Shown here: piece by piece, positions 1 through 5,306 of the stretch
Position numbering within the stretch: position 1 is the first letter of the stretch
Layout of the letters: every line of letters starts with the position of its first letter
Source of the DNA: Proteobacteria bacterium UBA6729
GTDB taxonomy: Bacteria; Pseudomonadota; Gammaproteobacteria; Porifericomitales; Porifericomitaceae
Direction: 5' to 3'
DNA length: 7,312 nt
NCBI GenBank assembly: GCA_002454015.1
Contig: DKIB01000005.1
Coordinates: forward strand, 1,726 to 9,037
The notes under the pieces: model-generated
What the model saw: the letters and a program-made list of their open reading frames with translations, nothing else
Told to the model about the DNA's origin: nothing
Databases searched by the model: none
Program-made: the position numbers and the translations under genes

Positions 1-54
1 CCAGAACTCTGCTTGGGCAGTGCCGTTTGGGCCGCTCCATAGCTCCATCAAACT

Positions 55-88
55 GGGGGGATCTGGGGGATAGAGGAAGGGGTACGGG
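55..88 (+). other. Potential G-quadruplex-forming tract
   Basis: Four runs of at least three G lie at 55-60, 65-69, 79-82 and 86-88, separated by loops of 4, 9 and 3 bases. This meets a relaxed G-quadruplex pattern (one loop exceeds the usual seven). Whether it folds, and whether it is even transcribed, is unknown. Confidence 0.3.
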
Positions 89-278
89 TTCAATACATGC
101 GGGACCGTCGGGCAGCCTTTGAGGAGTCGAGGCGGGTTACGGGAGTGGCCGGGTCAGGACCCTGCCCTGGGTGGGCACAAAGGGGGGATGGCGCTGTCCT
201 TTGCACTGGCACGCTGTGGCTCCCTTGCCCTGTCGTTTGGGGATGCTTGTGGCTCCCCGGAGGGCTGTTTTGCAGGGT

Positions 279-296
279 GTCCGGGGTGCCCCGGGC
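279..296 (+). promoter_or_regulatory. GC-rich hairpin in the ilv leader
   Basis: Bases 279-285 can pair with 290-296 around a GTGC tetraloop. There are six Watson-Crick pairs (five of them the CCGGG/CCCGG core) plus one G-U pair. It lies 14 bases before the terminator-like stem at 310-348, so it could be part of a folded leader RNA. No function is shown by the sequence alone. Confidence 0.3.
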
Positions 297-309
297 AATG
301 GATTCCGGT

Positions 310-359
310 GCTGTTGCGGGCAGAAATGGCCGTGGGGTGGTCAACAGCTTGATTTTTTT
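310..359 (+). terminator. Terminator-like or attenuator-like hairpin with T7 tract
   Basis: GCTGTTG at 310-316 is perfectly complementary to CAACAGC at 342-348. The stem is followed by TTGA and then seven T at 353-359, the layout of an intrinsic terminator. The loop is long (25 bases) and the stem is only moderately GC-rich, so it would be weak unless the loop folds further. It lies about 90 bases before the acetolactate synthase start. It could end a transcript from the left or act as an attenuator in the ilv leader. I found no leader peptide with Val/Leu/Ile codon runs to support classical attenuation. Confidence 0.35.
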
Positions 360-377
360 GTGCACTTGCAGTAGTTT
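349..377 (+). promoter_or_regulatory. Possible sigma-70-type promoter for the ilv operon
   Basis: TTGATT at 349-354 matches four of six -35 consensus bases. After a 17-base spacer, TAGTTT at 372-377 matches three of six -10 bases. A start near 384 would give a leader of roughly 65 bases that begins within the hairpin at 380-402. The match is weak, and the element overlaps the T tract of the terminator-like structure, so the two readings compete. Confidence 0.25.
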
Positions 378-379
378 CC

Positions 380-402
380 GCACAGGCCTGACGGCCTTGT
401 GC
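380..402 (+). promoter_or_regulatory. Leader hairpin upstream of the ilv operon
   Basis: GCACAGGCC (380-388) pairs with GGCC (393-396) and TGTGC (398-402) around a TGAC tetraloop. This gives a nine-pair stem with one bulged T at 397. No T run follows, so it is not an intrinsic terminator. It ends 47 bases before the start codon and could stabilise the 5' end of the mRNA or serve as a regulatory fold. Confidence 0.35.
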
Positions 403-449
403 AGGGTTCTGAACGAGCTGGATATGGGGCCGCTGATACAGAGAGAAAG

Positions 450-2192
450 ATGGAAATCCTTCGCGGTGCAGAAATACTGATCCGCAGCCTCAAAGCCGAG
501 AATGTAGAGTACATCTTCGGCTATCCGGGTGGTGCGGTGTTGCATATCTACGACGAGTTGTTCAAGCAGGATGATATCCGGCACATCCTCGTGCGTCATG
601 AGCAGGGTGCGGCCCATGCGGCTGACGGCTATGCGCGTGCCATCGGCAAGCCGGGTGTGGTGTTGGTCACCTCGGGGCCGGGGGTCACCAACTGTGTCAC
701 CGGCATCGCCACGGCCTACATGGACTCCATTCCCATGGTCATCATTACCGGGCAGGTGCCGAAGAAACTGATCGGCAACGATGCCTTTCAGGAGGTGGAC
801 TCAGTGGGGATTACCCGACCCTGTGTGAAGCATAACTTTCTGGTTAATGACGTGCGTGAGTTGGCGATAACCATGCGGCGGGCATTTTATATAGCCACCA
901 CCGGCCGCCCCGGGCCGGTGGTGGTTGATGTGCCCAAGGATATTACTGCCGAGAGCTGTGAGTTCCGCTGGCCGGCCGATGATGAGGTCAAGCTGCGCTC
1001 TTACAAGCCCAGTACCAAGGGGCACATCGGGCAGATCCGCAAGGCCATGAAGATGATCCTGCAGGCGCACCGCCCGATGATCTATACGGGTGGTGGCGTG
1101 ATCCTGTCAAATGCAGCGCAGCAGTTGATACACTTCGTGCGTCATCTCGGCTATCCGGTTACCAGCACGCTGATGGGGTTGGGGGCCTACCCGGGGAACG
1201 ACTCGCAGTTTGTTGGTATGTTGGGTATGCATGGCACTTACGAGGCAAACATGGCTATGCATCACTGCGATGTACTGATCGCCATCGGCGCACGCTTTGA
1301 TGATCGTGTTACTGGAGAACTGGATCGCTTTTGCCCGGATGCACGCATTGTGCATATTGATATTGATCCGACGTCCATCGCCAAGAATGTGCCGGTGGAC
1401 ATTCCCATTGTGGGTGATGTGGGCGCAGTGCTTGCGGACATGAATCGATTGCTTGAAGAAGGCGGCGACATTACCCCGGATCGCTCGGCCCTGGATGCCT
1501 GGTGGAATCGGCTGCGCGAATGGGCTGCCATCGACTGCCTGCGGTATAAGCATGACAGCAAGGTGATCAAGCCACAGTACGTCGTTGAGTCCCTGTATGA
1601 GCTCACCAAAGGAGATGCCTATGTGACCTCGGATGTTGGGCAGCACCAGATGTGGGTAGCGCAATACTACAAGTTTGACAAGCCCAGACGCTGGATTAGC
1701 TCGGGTGGTCTGGGCACTATGGGCTTCGGGTTGCCAGCGGCGATGGGTGTGCAGCTGGCATTCCCCGAGGCCATGGTCGCCTGTGTTACTGGTGAGGCCA
1801 GTCTGGTGATGTGCATACAGGAGTTGTCTACCTGTCTGCAGTACGGGTTGCCGATCAAGATCATCAATCTGAACAATCGTTATATGGGTATGGTGCGCCA
1901 GTGGCAGGAGTTCTTCTATGCCGGGCGCTACTCACATTCCTACATGGATGCGTTGCCTGATTTTGTACGTCTGGCCGAGAGTTTTGGTCATGTGGGCATG
2001 CAGATCGACAAGCCCGGTGATGTCCGCTCTGCGCTCACCGAGGCGTTGGGTATGCGTGACCGGGTGGTGTTGATGGATTTTATTACCGATCAGACTGAAA
2101 ACGTTTATCCGATGATCGCCGCCGGCAAGGGTCATCATGAGATGCACCTCTCGCCGGAACATGCACCGCCGCCGGACCGGGAGCTGGCCTGA
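450..2192 (+). CDS. ilvI: Acetolactate synthase, large catalytic subunit
   Basis: This ThDP-dependent enzyme joins two pyruvates to acetolactate, or pyruvate with 2-oxobutyrate to acetohydroxybutyrate. It is the first common step of valine, leucine and isoleucine synthesis and is cytoplasmic. At 580 residues it has normal length. The N-terminal pyrimidine-binding domain carries YPGGAVLHIYDEL (25-37) and RHEQGAAHAADGYARA, with the catalytic Glu at 51. The central FAD-binding-type domain and the C-terminal ThDP domain follow. The ThDP/Mg motif normally written GDG reads Gly448-Glu449-Ala450, followed by the LNN element at 474-476 and RQWQEFFY. I chose ATG 450 because MEILRGAEIL aligns with the usual N terminus; an in-frame ATG at 399 would add 17 atypical residues. 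The SD is weak (GAGAGAAAG). The small subunit follows after 3 bases. An ilvB name is equally used for such genes; the GEA variant is unusual but the fold appears intact. Confidence 0.96.
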   Translation: MEILRGAEILIRSLKAENVEYIFGYPGGAVLHIYDELFKQDDIRHILVRHEQGAAHAADGYARAIGKPGVVLVTSGPGVTNCVTGIATAYMDSIPMVIITGQVPKKLIGNDAFQEVDSVGITRPCVKHNFLVNDVRELAITMRRAFYIATTGRPGPVVVDVPKDITAESCEFRWPADDEVKLRSYKPSTKGHIGQIRKAMKMILQAHRPMIYTGGGVILSNAAQQLIHFVRHLGYPVTSTLMGLGAYPGNDSQFVGMLGMHGTYEANMAMHHCDVLIAIGARFDDRVTGELDRFCPDARIVHIDIDPTSIAKNVPVDIPIVGDVGAVLADMNRLLEEGGDITPDRSALDAWWNRLREWAAIDCLRYKHDSKVIKPQYVVESLYELTKGDAYVTSDVGQHQMWVAQYYKFDKPRRWISSGGLGTMGFGLPAAMGVQLAFPEAMVACVTGEASLVMCIQELSTCLQYGLPIKIINLNNRYMGMVRQWQEFFYAGRYSHSYMDALPDFVRLAESFGHVGMQIDKPGDVRSALTEALGMRDRVVLMDFITDQTENVYPMIAAGKGHHEMHLSPEHAPPPDRELA

Positions 2193-2195
2193 ACC

Positions 2196-2684
2196 ATGCG
2201 TCAGATTCTGTCGCTGTTGCTGGAGAATCACACGGGTTCATTGTCTCGTGTGGCCGGGCTGTTTTCTGCCCGTGCCTTCAACATAGAATCCCTGACCGTG
2301 GCGGCCACCGAAGACCCCACCATATCCAGAATGACCCTGGTGACCAGTGGTTCGCCGGAGGTGCTGGAACAGATCTTCAAGCAACTCAACAAACTGATTG
2401 ACGTTATCAAGGTGGTGCAGTTGAGTAACGGCCCGCATGTGGAACGTGAACTGTTAATGCTCAAGCTGCGCGCCGAGAGCAGTGCACAGCGCGCCGAGCT
2501 GAAGAATTTTGTGGATATCTTCCGTGGACGCATTGTTGATGTTACTGATACTACTTATGTGGTTGAACTGACGGGCACCACTGCCAAACTGGATGCCTTT
2601 GTTGAGGCTACTGATACCCACAACATCATTGAAGCGGTACGCACCGGCGTATCCGGAATCGCCCGCGGCGATAAGGGTATGTAA
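2196..2684 (+). CDS. ilvH: Acetolactate synthase, small regulatory subunit
   Basis: This is the regulatory subunit that binds and activates the large subunit and confers feedback inhibition by valine. At 162 residues it is almost exactly the length of E. coli IlvH. The N-terminal ACT domain (about 1-75) contains ENHTGSLSRVAGLF and FNIESLTV, followed by RMTLVTSG. The C-terminal domain (about 80-160) includes HVERELLMLKL, the FRGRIVDVT segment, LTGTTAKLDAF and a terminal GIARGDKGM. Asn11, Gly14, Ser17 and Asn29, positions linked to valine response in the E. coli protein, are all present, so valine sensitivity is expected (inference). The start follows the upstream stop by 3 bases, and GGGAG at 2179-2183, inside the upstream gene, is the likely SD, so translation is probably coupled. 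Confidence 0.96.
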   Translation: MRQILSLLLENHTGSLSRVAGLFSARAFNIESLTVAATEDPTISRMTLVTSGSPEVLEQIFKQLNKLIDVIKVVQLSNGPHVERELLMLKLRAESSAQRAELKNFVDIFRGRIVDVTDTTYVVELTGTTAKLDAFVEATDTHNIIEAVRTGVSGIARGDKGM

Positions 2685-2714
2685 GTCATGATAACCGCGT
2701 TAACAACATCGAAC

Positions 2715-2720
2715 GGGAGG
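2715..2720 (+). promoter_or_regulatory. Strong ribosome binding site fixing the GTG start of ilvC
   Basis: GGGAGG lies 6 bases before a GTG codon at 2727. The protein family consensus begins MKVYYD at exactly this point, so the SD and homology agree on a GTG start. No in-frame ATG is nearby. Confidence 0.75.
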
Positions 2721-2726
2721 TAGAGA

Positions 2727-3743
2727 GTGAAAGTTTATTATGACCAGGATGCGGATCTGAAATACATCCGTAACTGCAGGGTGGCTGTGCTTGGCTATGG
2801 TTCGCAAGGCCATGCCCACGCCTGCAACCTGCATGATTCAGGGGTATCGGTGGTGGTGGGCTTGCGACCGGAATCGGCCTCTGCCGGGGCCGCCGGGCAG
2901 GCAGGTCTGAAGGTATTGTCGGTGCCGGAGGCGGTAGCACAGGCTGACTTGGTGATGATGTTGATTCCGGACGAGAATCAGGAACAGGTGTATCGCGAAC
3001 AGGTGCTGCCCTCCATCCGCAAGGCGGCAACTCTGGGTTTTGCACACGGGTTCAACATTCACTACGAACAGATTGAGCCGCGGCAGGATCTGGATGTGAT
3101 CATGGTGGCCCCCAAGGGGCCGGGACATCTGGTGCGCTCAACCTTTCAGGAAGGCAAGGGTGTCCCTGCACTGGTGGCGGTGCATCAGGACTGTTCCGGC
3201 AAGGCCCTGGGACTTGCCCTGGCCTACGCATCGGCCATCGGTGCCGGACGTTCCGGGGTCATACATACCAGTTTTCGGGAAGAGACCGAGACGGATCTGT
3301 TTGGCGAACAGGCCGTGTTGTGCGGTGGGTTGACCGCACTTATCCAGGCGGGCTTTGAGACCCTGGTAGAGGCTGGCTATGCCCCGGAGATGGCATATTT
3401 TGAATGTCTGCACGAACTCAAACTGATCATTGACCTGATCTATGAAGGCGGGCTGGCCAACATGCGCTACTCCATATCCAATACCGCAGAGTATGGTGAT
3501 CTGACCCGTGGTCCCAGGGTGATCGGTGAGCCTTCCAGACAGGCCATGCGTCGCATTCTGCAAGATGTACAGGATGGTACCTTTGCTCGCGAGTTTGTGC
3601 TGGAAAACCGTGCTGGCAGACCGGTGATGAAGGCCCGGCGGCGCCAGAGTCGGGAGCATGAGCTGGAGCGTATCGGTCAGCAGCTGCGTGAGATGATGCC
3701 CTGGATCGGGGCGCAACGTCTGGTCAAGACACCGCAGCAATAG
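2727..3743 (+). CDS. ilvC: Ketol-acid reductoisomerase (NADP+), class I
   Basis: This cytoplasmic enzyme isomerises and reduces acetolactate or acetohydroxybutyrate to the dihydroxy acids, the second step of valine/isoleucine synthesis. It uses Mg2+ and NADPH. At 338 residues it is the short class I form. The N-terminal Rossmann domain has [10 protein letters not shown] (23-32). The cofactor loop has Arg47, Ser50 and Ser52, the pattern of NADPH-preferring enzymes. Lys130 lies in VAPKGPGH. The C-terminal all-helical domain supplies the metal and substrate ligands Asp190, Glu194 ([14 protein letters not shown]), Glu226, Glu230 ([13 protein letters not shown]) and Ser251, all present at their canonical numbers. 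The protein ends with the usual MMPWI element. It starts at GTG and follows ilvH by 42 bases, with no clear promoter in between, so it is probably cotranscribed. Confidence 0.97.
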   Translation: MKVYYDQDADLKYIRNCRVAVLGYGSQGHAHACNLHDSGVSVVVGLRPESASAGAAGQAGLKVLSVPEAVAQADLVMMLIPDENQEQVYREQVLPSIRKAATLGFAHGFNIHYEQIEPRQDLDVIMVAPKGPGHLVRSTFQEGKGVPALVAVHQDCSGKALGLALAYASAIGAGRSGVIHTSFREETETDLFGEQAVLCGGLTALIQAGFETLVEAGYAPEMAYFECLHELKLIIDLIYEGGLANMRYSISNTAEYGDLTRGPRVIGEPSRQAMRRILQDVQDGTFAREFVLENRAGRPVMKARRRQSREHELERIGQQLREMMPWIGAQRLVKTPQQ

Positions 3744-3764
3744 GTTGATGCAACGGCACACAAC

Positions 3765-4460
3765 ATGAACGACCGCGAGTCTGCCATCCCCAGACGTTCT
3801 CACCCATGGATCGCCCGTGAGGGTTGGTCTTATCTGGGGGTGGTCAGTATAGCGGGAAGCCTGCTGTATCTGGGCTTTGGCTGGCCTGGTCTGGCCCCTG
3901 CAGTGGTGGTGTTTGTGGTCATAGCCTTCCTGTTGCGTGACCCGCCCAGCAGCATCCCCTGTGACCCGCTGGCCCTGGTGAGTCCGGTACAGGGCCGTGT
4001 TACCAAAGTAGAGTCCGGTCTGCATGACCCCTGGCTGGACCGGGATGCCAGTTGCATTCACATCCGGGTCTCACCACTGGATGTATTTTCAGTGCGCAGC
4101 CCTACCGAGGGCAAGGTGGAAGAACAGTGGTGTCGGGTTCCAGACGCTGCGGGCGCTGAACATTCCAGACGCTTCAGCTATGCCTTCTGGACCCGCACCG
4201 ATGAGGACGACAGTCTGGTGACCGTGGTGTCGGCCCCGCGCCTGCCATTTTTGCATCGTTTGCAGGTGAGCTTGCAGACCGGCGACCGTGTTGGTCAGGG
4301 GCACCGGGTAGCCTATCTGCTGCTGGGTGGAGATGTAGAGGTCTGGACTCCGGTGAATGTCAACACGGAGGTGCGCCCGGGTGACCGGGTACGCTCCGGT
4401 CTTTCCACTCTGGCGCATCTGGTGCACCAGCAACCGGCCACAGCCCTTCGTGATGAGTAA
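3765..4460 (+). CDS. Phosphatidylserine decarboxylase-like protein lacking the catalytic triad
   Basis: At 231 residues this matches the short (about 230-residue) bacterial phosphatidylserine decarboxylase proenzymes in length and layout. Two hydrophobic segments (about 22-37 and 43-61) end in LLRDPP, matching the membrane-anchor region and FRDP landmark. SPVQGRV (73-79) matches SPADGKV, and the VFSVRSP segment matches the VFNxHVNRxP segment. LLLGGDVEVWTP (185-196) matches the self-cleavage segment FGSxxDVFLP. The three catalytic positions differ: Asp becomes Gln76; the His is missing, because the segment around 106-113 is short and has no His between 100 and 132; and the pyruvoyl-forming Ser becomes Gly189. 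If the alignment is right it cannot mature to a pyruvoyl enzyme. The frame is intact and lies in its customary place between ilvC and pssA, so a non-enzymatic or altered role is likely; this is inference. There is no clear SD at its ATG. The gene symbol is left blank because psd would imply activity. Confidence 0.8.
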   Translation: MNDRESAIPRRSHPWIAREGWSYLGVVSIAGSLLYLGFGWPGLAPAVVVFVVIAFLLRDPPSSIPCDPLALVSPVQGRVTKVESGLHDPWLDRDASCIHIRVSPLDVFSVRSPTEGKVEEQWCRVPDAAGAEHSRRFSYAFWTRTDEDDSLVTVVSAPRLPFLHRLQVSLQTGDRVGQGHRVAYLLLGGDVEVWTPVNVNTEVRPGDRVRSGLSTLAHLVHQQPATALRDE

Positions 4461-5298
4461 TAAAGGCGTGCACCTGCAAGTCCTGCCGGGCATTACCGAT
4501 GCGCGCCGCCGTCGGGGTATCTACCTGCTCCCCAACCTGTTTACCACGGGGGCTCTGTTCTGTGGATACTATGCAGTGATTGCCGCAATGGAGCAGCGCT
4601 ACACGGATGCTGCGCTGGCGATTCTGGTGGCAACCGTAATGGATATGCTGGATGGGCGTGTGGCGCGTCTTACCGGCACCCAGAGTGAGTTCGGGCACCA
4701 GTACGACTCGCTGACCGACCTGGTCAGTTTTGGTGTGGCACCGGCGGTGCTGATCTACCAGTGGTCCCTGCACAGTCTGGGCAAGTTTGGCTGGGCGATC
4801 AGCTTTCTGTATGCCGCCACGGCAGCCCTGCGTCTGGCGCGCTACAACGTGCAGACCTCCACAGGCAGTGTGCTGGAGCGACGTTTCTTCCAGGGCCTGG
4901 CCAGCACTGCCGCCGGTGGTCTGGTAGCCGCCTATGTATGGATGATGGTGGACTATGGCATCAGTGGTGAGATGCCTGTGGCAGTACATATTGGCACCGG
5001 CCTGCTGATATTGGTGGTGGCCGGCCTGATGGTCAGTAATCTGCGCTACCACAGCCTGAAGGGCGTGGACTTTCGGGGACGTATCCGCTTCCTCACCATT
5101 CTGTTCCTGCTGTGCGGGCTGCTTCTCATCTCCATCAAGCCGCCCACACTGTTGTTCGTGTTGTTCTTCGGCTACCTGCTGGCAGGCCCGGTCTATACCC
5201 TGTGGCAAGTGCGGCGACGTCTGCGTCTGCGCCAACTGCGTCGCCAGCGTCACGCTGCGACTGACGACTCCCGGAACGTATCCAGTCAATCACAGTGA
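4453..5298 (+). CDS. pssA: CDP-diacylglycerol-serine O-phosphatidyltransferase
   Basis: This inner-membrane enzyme transfers the phosphatidyl group of CDP-diacylglycerol to L-serine, giving phosphatidylserine, the precursor of phosphatidylethanolamine. It belongs to the CDP-alcohol phosphotransferase family, not the phospholipase-D-like PssA of E. coli. The family signature DGxxARx8GxxxDxxxD is complete: Asp67, Gly68, Ala71, Arg72, Gly81, Asp85 and Asp89. LPNLFTTGALFCGYYA near the N terminus is typical. Several hydrophobic helices follow through about residue 250, and the C-terminal tail is strongly basic (WQVRRRLRLRQLRRQR). I use ATG 4453 (281 residues). An in-frame ATG at 4357 would add 32 residues that look like frame-shifted sequence of the upstream gene. 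The start overlaps the preceding gene by 8 bases and has no evident SD, so coupled translation is likely. The 3' end overlaps the convergent decarboxylase by 13 bases. Confidence 0.93.
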   Translation: MSNKGVHLQVLPGITDARRRRGIYLLPNLFTTGALFCGYYAVIAAMEQRYTDAALAILVATVMDMLDGRVARLTGTQSEFGHQYDSLTDLVSFGVAPAVLIYQWSLHSLGKFGWAISFLYAATAALRLARYNVQTSTGSVLERRFFQGLASTAAGGLVAAYVWMMVDYGISGEMPVAVHIGTGLLILVVAGLMVSNLRYHSLKGVDFRGRIRFLTILFLLCGLLLISIKPPTLLFVLFFGYLLAGPVYTLWQVRRRLRLRQLRRQRHAATDDSRNVSSQSQ

Positions 5299-5306
5299 GT
5301 CGCAGC
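5254..5306. repeat. 9-bp inverted repeat spanning the convergent gene ends
   Basis: GCTGCGACT (5254-5262) and AGTCGCAGC (5298-5306) are perfect inverted copies 35 bases apart, flanking the overlap of the two convergent stop codons. There is no T run on either side, so it is not a standard bidirectional terminator. One such repeat is about what chance predicts in 7 kb, so its meaning rests only on position. Confidence 0.3.

Larger units (their letters stand above)
1..449. other. Non-coding, G-rich leader region upstream of the ilv operon
   Basis: I find no convincing gene in these 449 bases. Open frames exist on both strands because the sequence is G-rich and poor in stops, but their translations are rich in Gly, Cys, Arg and Pro, resemble nothing I know, and lack credible starts. 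No branched-chain-rich leader peptide is obvious. The stretch holds several G runs (55-88, 182-187), a compact hairpin at 279-296, a 7-bp stem followed by seven T (310-359), a possible promoter at 349-377 and a further hairpin at 380-402. It is probably the regulatory leader of the downstream operon, possibly with the 3' flank of a gene lying beyond the left edge. Confidence 0.6.

Noticed and set aside
97..480. Plus-strand open frame of 127 codons in the leader, and a 77-codon frame at 119-352
   Set aside because: The translations are Gly/Cys/Arg-rich with no recognisable motif, the longer one runs into the acetolactate synthase gene in another frame, and starts lack a properly spaced SD. A GC-rich, stop-poor stretch explains them.
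90..617. Minus-strand open frame of 175 codons
   Set aside because: It begins inside the acetolactate synthase gene on the opposite strand and its product resembles nothing; an antisense shadow plus GC-rich leader sequence.
2685..2726. Separate promoter for ilvC in the 42-base gap after ilvH
   Set aside because: No convincing -35/-10 pair fits in the gap; only the SD is clear. A promoter inside the upstream gene cannot be excluded.
3138..4061. Minus-strand open frame of 307 codons across ilvC and the psd-like gene
   Set aside because: It covers two genes of the opposite strand, including the ilvC active-site region, and shows no family features.
3765..4460. Frameshift or sequencing error as the explanation for the psd-like protein's missing residues
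   Set aside because: The frame is open from end to end, landmarks before and after each changed site remain in the same frame, and the three changes are separate substitutions or a small in-frame loss.
4360..5289. Minus-strand open frame of 309 codons over pssA
   Set aside because: It is antisense to a CDP-alcohol phosphotransferase with a complete signature; Gln/His/Thr-rich composition marks it as a shadow.
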